A stretch of 9,086 bases of DNA. Origin: a bacterium (lineage in GTDB: Bacteria > Eremiobacterota > Eremiobacteria > Baltobacterales > Baltobacteraceae). The translations under genes were made by a program, and so were the position numbers. The notes under the pieces were generated by a model. It searched no databases, was not told the origin of the DNA, and worked only from the letters and a program-made list of their open reading frames with translations. The stretch lies in contig JAJXXM010000346.1 of assembly GCA_021781095.1 (NCBI GenBank), positions 1-9,086 of the forward strand. Direction: 5' to 3'. Below are positions 5,162-9,086 of this stretch, piece after piece. Position 1 is the first letter of the stretch; each line of letters starts with the position of its first letter.

Positions 5162-6714
5162 CGTCGGCGGGCGAGGATACGGCGATACCACCGTTCGAGT
5201 TGCGCGTGGAAATCACCGAACGCCGCAACGTTTAAGTAGATCATGTGCCCCGACGGATAGAACCCGTAGGTGATGTGCGATTGGAGTGCGGGGGCGAGTT
5301 GCAGGTGCTCGAGCGTGTAGACCGTTGCGAGCCACGGAGTCACCGAATCGAAGTACCCGTTCGCGGAAAAAACGCGGAGATGGGGATTATAGGTCATGGC
5401 GCGCGCGAGGTCGGGTGCGGTGTTGAGCGGCAACCAGCCATCGTGCATGAAGTTCCACGGACCGCTCTTTGCGATGGCCGAATACGCGCCCATGCGATAG
5501 CGTAGTGGGGTGACGTAGTGCAAATCGTTGCGCAGGTAGACGTTCGACATCGAATAAAAGGCGGAGTCGATCGAGGCGTCGCTCGCTTCGAGGGCGGGCT
5601 GCATCTCGGCGCGGTCGAGGGTGTAGAGCTGGTACCGTGAGTCGTAGATCCCTTCGGTCTTGCCTTGCGAGCGGCGGAACTCCGCAATATAACGTTGCGC
5701 GGGAATGCGTAAGTTGGAATGGCGGATATAGGACGCCCGTATCGCCAGGTAGTGCGAGAGCTGGGTCGCCATCGAAGCGTACGCAGCCGGCGCGAGGCTC
5801 GCTCCGCGATTCAGCGCCTCGCGATAGGGGCCCATTGCGAATCGCTTGACCTGCTGCATGTAGGCGTTGAGGTTGGGGTTCGCTCCGGGGACGGCGTGAT
5901 AGTACCAGGCCGTCGCCGCCTCGGTTGCAAAATCAAAGACGTACTGCCAGTCGTCGGTGTCGGCGCCGCCGTAGATATCGGTCGCGGCGAGATTGTAATT
6001 GAGAATCGACGACTGCAGGACGATCCCGTCGATCGAGACGGCATGATTCTGCAGGTAATTCACCAGCATCGCGGTCCGCGGCGTGCCGTAGGACTCTCCG
6101 TAGAGAAAACGCGGGGAGTTCCAACGATTGAATTTCGTCAAGTAACGCTCGATAAACTGCGCGAACATTTTGACGTCGTTATCGGAACCAAATACTTTTT
6201 TCGCGTCGGCCCCCGGCCAGATGCGGCCGTAGCCGCTCGCCGGCATATCGACGAAAACCAGGTCGGTCGTATCGAGAAGGGTATCGGGGTTGGAGACGAG
6301 GTGGTAGGGCGGTGGAGCGGTGATCCCCCCATTCGCGGCGATTGCCGCGCGTATCGGCCCCCACGAGCCCATCCGCAACCAGATCGTCGAGCTACCCGGG
6401 CCGCCGTTATAAAGAAAGGTAATCGCTCGTCGATTCGGGTTTTCACCGTTGCGCGTATACGCCGTGTAAAACATCGTTGCCAACGGTTTTCGCCCGGTGC
6501 CGCGAACGACGATCGTTCCCGCGCGAGCGGTGTAGGCGAGGCGCTTTCCATCGAGCAGCATGCTGTGCTGGGTCACTGTATCGGGAACGCGCGTCCACGC
6601 CGGCACTGAGGCGGCTTTCTTGGGAGCGGCAGCGAGCGCGCTACCGGAGAGAAGGAGGGCGAATGCGGTCGCACTCCGTAGCAGAAAAAAGCTGCGGTTC
6701 CTGCGGTTTTCCAT
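5158..6714 (-). CDS. Exported serine carboxypeptidase-like protein (peptidase S10), second of tandem pair
   Basis: The 518-residue protein is an S10-type alpha/beta hydrolase. NGGPGSS (103-109) forms the oxyanion region, LYGESYG holds nucleophile Ser208, ANGYFD gives Asp456 and SGHMIYL gives His490, so the Ser-Asp-His triad is complete. The N-terminus has a basic start (MENRRNR), a hydrophobic core (SATAFALLLSGSALA) and an Ala-rich cleavage region near residue 28, a Sec signal peptide, so it acts outside the cytoplasm. S10 enzymes remove C-terminal residues from peptides, usually at acid pH. ATG at 6714 shares its A with the TGA of the upstream paralogue (TGATG), indicating coupling; an in-frame start 33 bases earlier would break this signal peptide layout. 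Its stop overlaps that of the convergent molybdoenzyme gene in a CTAG. Substrate preference, or acyltransferase use of the fold, cannot be read from sequence. Confidence 0.92.
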   Translation of the reverse strand: MENRRNRSFFLLRSATAFALLLSGSALAAAPKKAASVPAWTRVPDTVTQHSMLLDGKRLAYTARAGTIVVRGTGRKPLATMFYTAYTRNGENPNRRAITFLYNGGPGSSTIWLRMGSWGPIRAAIAANGGITAPPPYHLVSNPDTLLDTTDLVFVDMPASGYGRIWPGADAKKVFGSDNDVKMFAQFIERYLTKFNRWNSPRFLYGESYGTPRTAMLVNYLQNHAVSIDGIVLQSSILNYNLAATDIYGGADTDDWQYVFDFATEAATAWYYHAVPGANPNLNAYMQQVKRFAMGPYREALNRGASLAPAAYASMATQLSHYLAIRASYIRHSNLRIPAQRYIAEFRRSQGKTEGIYDSRYQLYTLDRAEMQPALEASDASIDSAFYSMSNVYLRNDLHYVTPLRYRMGAYSAIAKSGPWNFMHDGWLPLNTAPDLARAMTYNPHLRVFSANGYFDSVTPWLATVYTLEHLQLAPALQSHITYGFYPSGHMIYLNVAAFGDFHAQLERWYRRILARRR

Positions 6715-8279
6715 CACGAGCGATCTCCCAGCGTTGCGGCATACCAACGTTCGAGGTCGGCATGATAGTGAGCGAGTGCTTTGGGCGCGAGATAGATCAT
6801 GTGTCCCGATTTATAGAAGCCGTAGGTGATGTTGCGAAGCAACGAGGGACGGACGTTGAGGTGATCGAGCGCAAACTCGGTCTCGAGAAACGGCGTGGCG
6901 AAATCGTAGTACCCGTTCGCGGAGAATATTTTCAGATGGGGATCGTAACTCATGGCGTCCGCAAGATCCGGAGTGACGTCGGTCGTCGGGTTCCCACGAT
7001 GCGTGTTGTCCCATCCGCCGCCCGGTATGCCGTCGCGTGCGATGATGTTATAAATTTGCGTGCGATATTGAAGCGACGGGTTGTATTTAAGGTCGACGCG
7101 GAGATATTGGTTGATCGCCGTCGTGTAGGGATAATCGATAGCGGCATCGGTCGGATCCCACCGAGGCTGGTTCTCGGCTCCGTCGGTGGTATCGGTAGCG
7201 AATCGACCGTCGAGCCGCCCCGTTTCGAGCCCTCGGTCGCGCAGGAGCTCGCTCTCGAAGCGCCAGTAGGGTACGCGGAGGTTATTGTTGCGGATGAAGC
7301 GCTCCGAGAGCCCGGTATAAGCGTGGAGCTCCTTCACGATCGCGTTGCGGCTCGCTCGCGAAAGGCGGGAGCCGCGTGCGAGCGCATCGAGATAGGCGCC
7401 GGAGGCAAAGGCGCTCACCCGAGCGACGAACGGGCGCAAGTGTGCCGGGCGATCGGGGAGCGCGTGGTGGTACCACGCCGTCGCCGCTTCGGTCGGCAGA
7501 TAGAACGCGTAGGCCCAGTCACTTCCGCCGATCGGGGTCGCTCCGGTGACGTCGAGCCCGAAATTCAAAATCGAGGATTGAAGCACGACGCCGTTGATGC
7601 CGACGCCTTTCTGTTGAAGGTAGTGAACCAGCGCCGCAGAGCGCGTCGTTCCATAGGACTCTCCGTAGAGAAACTTCGGCGAATTCCAGCGCCCGAACGT
7701 GCTGGCATAGCGTTCGATAAATTGCCCGAACGCGGCGACGTCTTTATCGACACCGAAGAACATCTTCGGCTTTCCGACGCCCACGATGCGGCCGAAACCA
7801 CTATCGGGCATATCGATGAAGACGAGATCGGTGGTGTCGAGTAAACTATATCGATTCGCGACGATGCGGAAGGGCGGCGCGCCGATGATAGTGCCGTCGC
7901 CGACTTCGACGCGAACCGGTCCCCAAGAGCCCATATGGAGCCACATCGACGAGCTTCCCGGCCCGCCGTTATAGAGGAACGTGATCGGACGCCGCTCGGG
8001 GTTCGCGCCGTTCTCCGTGTATGCGACGTAAAACATGCGCAGCGTCGGTTGGTGCCGCTCGTTGCGAAGCACGATCGTTCCGGCGCGTGCCGTGTAGTGG
8101 ATATTTTTCCCGTCGAGCACGAGCGTGTGTTCGGTGACCGAATCGGGATAGAAACTCTCGTCGCGCATCGTGGCGGCCTTCGTATGTGGGGCGATGGTCG
8201 CCGCTTTCGCAGCTACCGATGGTAGGGCGGCGAGCGCCGCGCTCAACAATGCAACCGACAAGGAGAGGCTGAGTTTCAC
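6714..8279 (-). CDS. Exported serine carboxypeptidase-like protein (peptidase S10), first of tandem pair
   Basis: The 521-residue protein is a paralogue of the gene that follows it, aligning along its whole length. NGGPGSS is at 104-110, nucleophile Ser208 in LYGESYG, Asp459 in ANGYYD and His493 in SGHMIYL, so the triad is intact. The N-terminus (MKLSLSLSVALLSAALAALP, then SVAAKAA) is a Sec signal peptide with likely cleavage after an Ala near 25-27. The start is GTG at 8279, with AAGGA (8286-8290) six bases upstream; no better ATG is in frame. It heads a two-gene operon and is divergent from the NTF2-like gene across a 118-bp gap in which I could not fix a promoter. The middle (about 250-430) varies most between the copies, where S10 enzymes usually carry their cap insertion, so substrate ranges may differ. 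Likely role: extracytoplasmic peptide degradation for nutrition. Confidence 0.92.
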   Translation of the reverse strand: MKLSLSLSVALLSAALAALPSVAAKAATIAPHTKAATMRDESFYPDSVTEHTLVLDGKNIHYTARAGTIVLRNERHQPTLRMFYVAYTENGANPERRPITFLYNGGPGSSSMWLHMGSWGPVRVEVGDGTIIGAPPFRIVANRYSLLDTTDLVFIDMPDSGFGRIVGVGKPKMFFGVDKDVAAFGQFIERYASTFGRWNSPKFLYGESYGTTRSAALVHYLQQKGVGINGVVLQSSILNFGLDVTGATPIGGSDWAYAFYLPTEAATAWYHHALPDRPAHLRPFVARVSAFASGAYLDALARGSRLSRASRNAIVKELHAYTGLSERFIRNNNLRVPYWRFESELLRDRGLETGRLDGRFATDTTDGAENQPRWDPTDAAIDYPYTTAINQYLRVDLKYNPSLQYRTQIYNIIARDGIPGGGWDNTHRGNPTTDVTPDLADAMSYDPHLKIFSANGYYDFATPFLETEFALDHLNVRPSLLRNITYGFYKSGHMIYLAPKALAHYHADLERWYAATLGDRS

Positions 8280-8295
8280 GTCGATTCCTTTGGCT

Positions 8296-8400
8296 AGGAG
8301 AGGCTCGAATGTTCCTGCGACCTTCGAAAATTGCTCGCGCTCACCCTCTCCCTCGCCCGAAGAAGCGCGCGCTTGCTTTGCCGAGGAGAGGCCCGAAATG
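8296..8400 (+). repeat. Duplicated ribosome-binding-site/start motif upstream of NTF2-like gene
   Basis: AGGAGAGGCTCGAATG (8296-8311) and AGGAGAGGCCCGAAATG (8384-8400) are near-identical, 88 bases apart, on the plus strand. The second is the ribosome binding site and start of the NTF2-like gene. The first has an equally good Shine-Dalgarno and an ATG at 8309, but its frame is different and Arg-rich, so it does not look like a real gene. A short palindrome, AAGCGCGCGCTT (8363-8374), lies between them. Confidence 0.4.
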
Positions 8401-8925
8401 GAAGAATCTGCAACCGCAGTCTTCGATGCACATATTCGCGCCGAGTTTATCGACCGCGACGTGGACGCGACGATGGCGACGATGTCGGAGATGCCCTACC
8501 TTACGCACGTTCCGGTGCTTACGGGAGGCTACGGGCGAGAGGCCGTACGAGCTTTTTACGCTAGCTACTTCATTGGAAGGTGGCCTGCCGATACGACGCT
8601 CCGCCCGATCTCACGCACGATCGGCCAGGGGCGCGTGGTCGATGAATTCGTTCTCAGCTTCACGCACGACATCGAGATGCCGGCAATTCTACCCGGCATT
8701 GCGCCCTCTGGAAACCATGTTGATATCCCACACGTCGTAATCATGGGAATCGAAAACGGAAAGGTGACGTACGAACATATCTATTGGGATCAGGCATCGA
8801 TCCTGGTGCAGGTCGGCGCGCTCGATCCAGGGCCCTTGCCGGTGAGTGGGGCCGAACAAGCACGGCGACTCCTCGATCCTCAGCGTCCGTCAAACCAGCT
8901 TATCGAGCGAGCGGCGCAGGGATGA
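8398..8925 (+). CDS. NTF2/SnoaL-like fold protein
   Basis: This 175-residue single-domain protein has the NTF2-like (SnoaL, nuclear transport factor 2 family) pattern. It shows an N-terminal helix (VFDAHIRAEFIDRDVDATMATM), YLTHVPVLTGGYGREAVRAFY, a beta stretch (VVDEFVLSFTHDIEM), and VTYEHIYWDQASILVQVGAL followed by a short C-terminal helix. I recognise the EHIYWDQAS block from a common subgroup of uncharacterised NTF2-like proteins. The fold serves as polyketide cyclases, isomerases or small-ligand binders, so no reaction can be assigned. No signal peptide is present; cytoplasmic. ATG at 8398 has AGGAGAGG (8384-8391) upstream. Longer in-frame starts would run antisense through the neighbouring signal peptide region and are unlikely. 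The stop overlaps the next gene's start (ATGA). Confidence 0.85.
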   Translation: MEESATAVFDAHIRAEFIDRDVDATMATMSEMPYLTHVPVLTGGYGREAVRAFYASYFIGRWPADTTLRPISRTIGQGRVVDEFVLSFTHDIEMPAILPGIAPSGNHVDIPHVVIMGIENGKVTYEHIYWDQASILVQVGALDPGPLPVSGAEQARRLLDPQRPSNQLIERAAQG

Positions 8926-9086
8926 ACGCGCTGATCGTAGCGGTGGCGATGTGGGGGATCGTGCTCCCGCTGCTCTTCGTCCTTATCGTGACGGTTCGGC
9001 GTGGAAAATGGCGGCTCGATATCGTACAAGGCGCGCTCGGAGGGCTGGTGACGATCGTCATCGTCAAGATCGCGGCGGCGTTCTTC
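8922..9086 (+). CDS. Membrane protein, N-terminal part (possibly PAP2-type phosphatase)
   Basis: Only the first 55 residues are in the window. They show one clear transmembrane helix (about 3-23, ALIVAVAMWGIVLPLLFVLI), a short basic/polar loop (RRGKWRLD) and a second hydrophobic segment (about 37-55, GALGGLVTIVIVKIAAAFF), suggesting a multi-pass inner-membrane protein. The spacing of the two helices and the VKIAAAFF end resemble the beginning of PAP2-family phosphatases such as undecaprenyl-diphosphatase-like enzymes, but the diagnostic phosphatase motifs would lie beyond the edge, so this is only a suggestion. ATG at 8922 overlaps the NTF2-like stop as ATGA, with no independent Shine-Dalgarno, so translation is probably coupled to it. 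Confidence 0.6.
   Translation, partial: MNALIVAVAMWGIVLPLLFVLIVTVRRGKWRLDIVQGALGGLVTIVIVKIAAAFF

Noticed and set aside
3941..5191. Minus-strand open frame of 416 codons antisense to the molybdoenzyme gene
   Set aside because: Composition is Arg-rich and unlike a folded protein, and the opposite strand carries a clear oxidoreductase with motifs along its whole length.
5719..6609. Plus-strand open frame of 296 codons antisense to the second S10 gene
   Set aside because: Arg-rich antisense shadow without ribosome binding site or recognisable motif.
6477..7844. Long open reading frame (455 codons) on the plus strand opposite the two S10 genes
   Set aside because: It is the antisense of two well-supported genes, crosses their junction, is Arg/Val-rich and shows no domain; long antisense frames are common in GC-rich DNA.
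8363..8374. 12-bp palindrome AAGCGCGCGCTT as an operator
   Set aside because: Short alternating GC palindromes arise easily in this base composition and nothing else supports a site.
8170..8397. Upstream in-frame extension of the NTF2-like protein, looking like a signal peptide
   Set aside because: It lies antisense to the S10 signal peptide and ignores the good ribosome binding site at 8384-8391; the hydrophobic look is a by-product of the Ala-rich antisense.

Overview
This is a GC-rich, gene-dense bacterial window (9086 bp) holding ten protein genes. Eight are complete and one is cut at each edge. I see no RNA genes, insertion sequences or CRISPR arrays, and no gene-free stretch over 300 bases; the largest gap is 473-691. 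Sec-type signal peptides and a predicted membrane protein suggest an organism with an envelope space outside the cytoplasm. A Vulcanimicrobiota/Eremiobacterota- or Acidobacteriota-like environmental bacterium is my best guess, from general impression only and at low confidence.

Left part (1-2469). A sensor-type gene with a PAS domain (minus strand, running off the left edge) is preceded by a palindrome at 516-532. Next comes a minus-strand pair, a YceI-family protein followed 5 bases later by a DODA/YgiD-like extradiol dioxygenase, ended by a strong hairpin at 662-687. Divergent from it is an HxlR-family regulator with a single Cys in the usual redox-sensing position. The 66-bp gap between them holds nested inverted repeats that overlap the -10 of a good candidate promoter for the yceI-dioxygenase operon. 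The layout reads as a small redox- or aromatic-responsive cassette.

Centre (2513-5161). A Rieske 2Fe-2S protein and a large molybdopterin oxidoreductase overlap by ATGA, in the gene order of arsenite oxidase (aioBA). The large subunit has AioA-type features: a three-Cys cluster motif with Ser in the fourth position, GGHQ, and an EGTxRLYTDG-type block. However, its active-site strip differs. By my alignment from memory, three of the four arsenite-binding residues are replaced, and Cys sits where AioA has a non-coordinating Ala, as in nitrate reductases and formate dehydrogenases. This is the most interesting item: an AioBA-like pair probably acting on a different substrate.

Right part (5158-9086). 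Two tandem, exported serine-carboxypeptidase-like (peptidase S10) paralogues on the minus strand are coupled through a TGATG overlap. The second ends tail-to-tail with the molybdoenzyme gene, sharing a CTAG. Divergent from them, an NTF2/SnoaL-like protein gene overlaps by ATGA a membrane protein gene that runs off the right edge.
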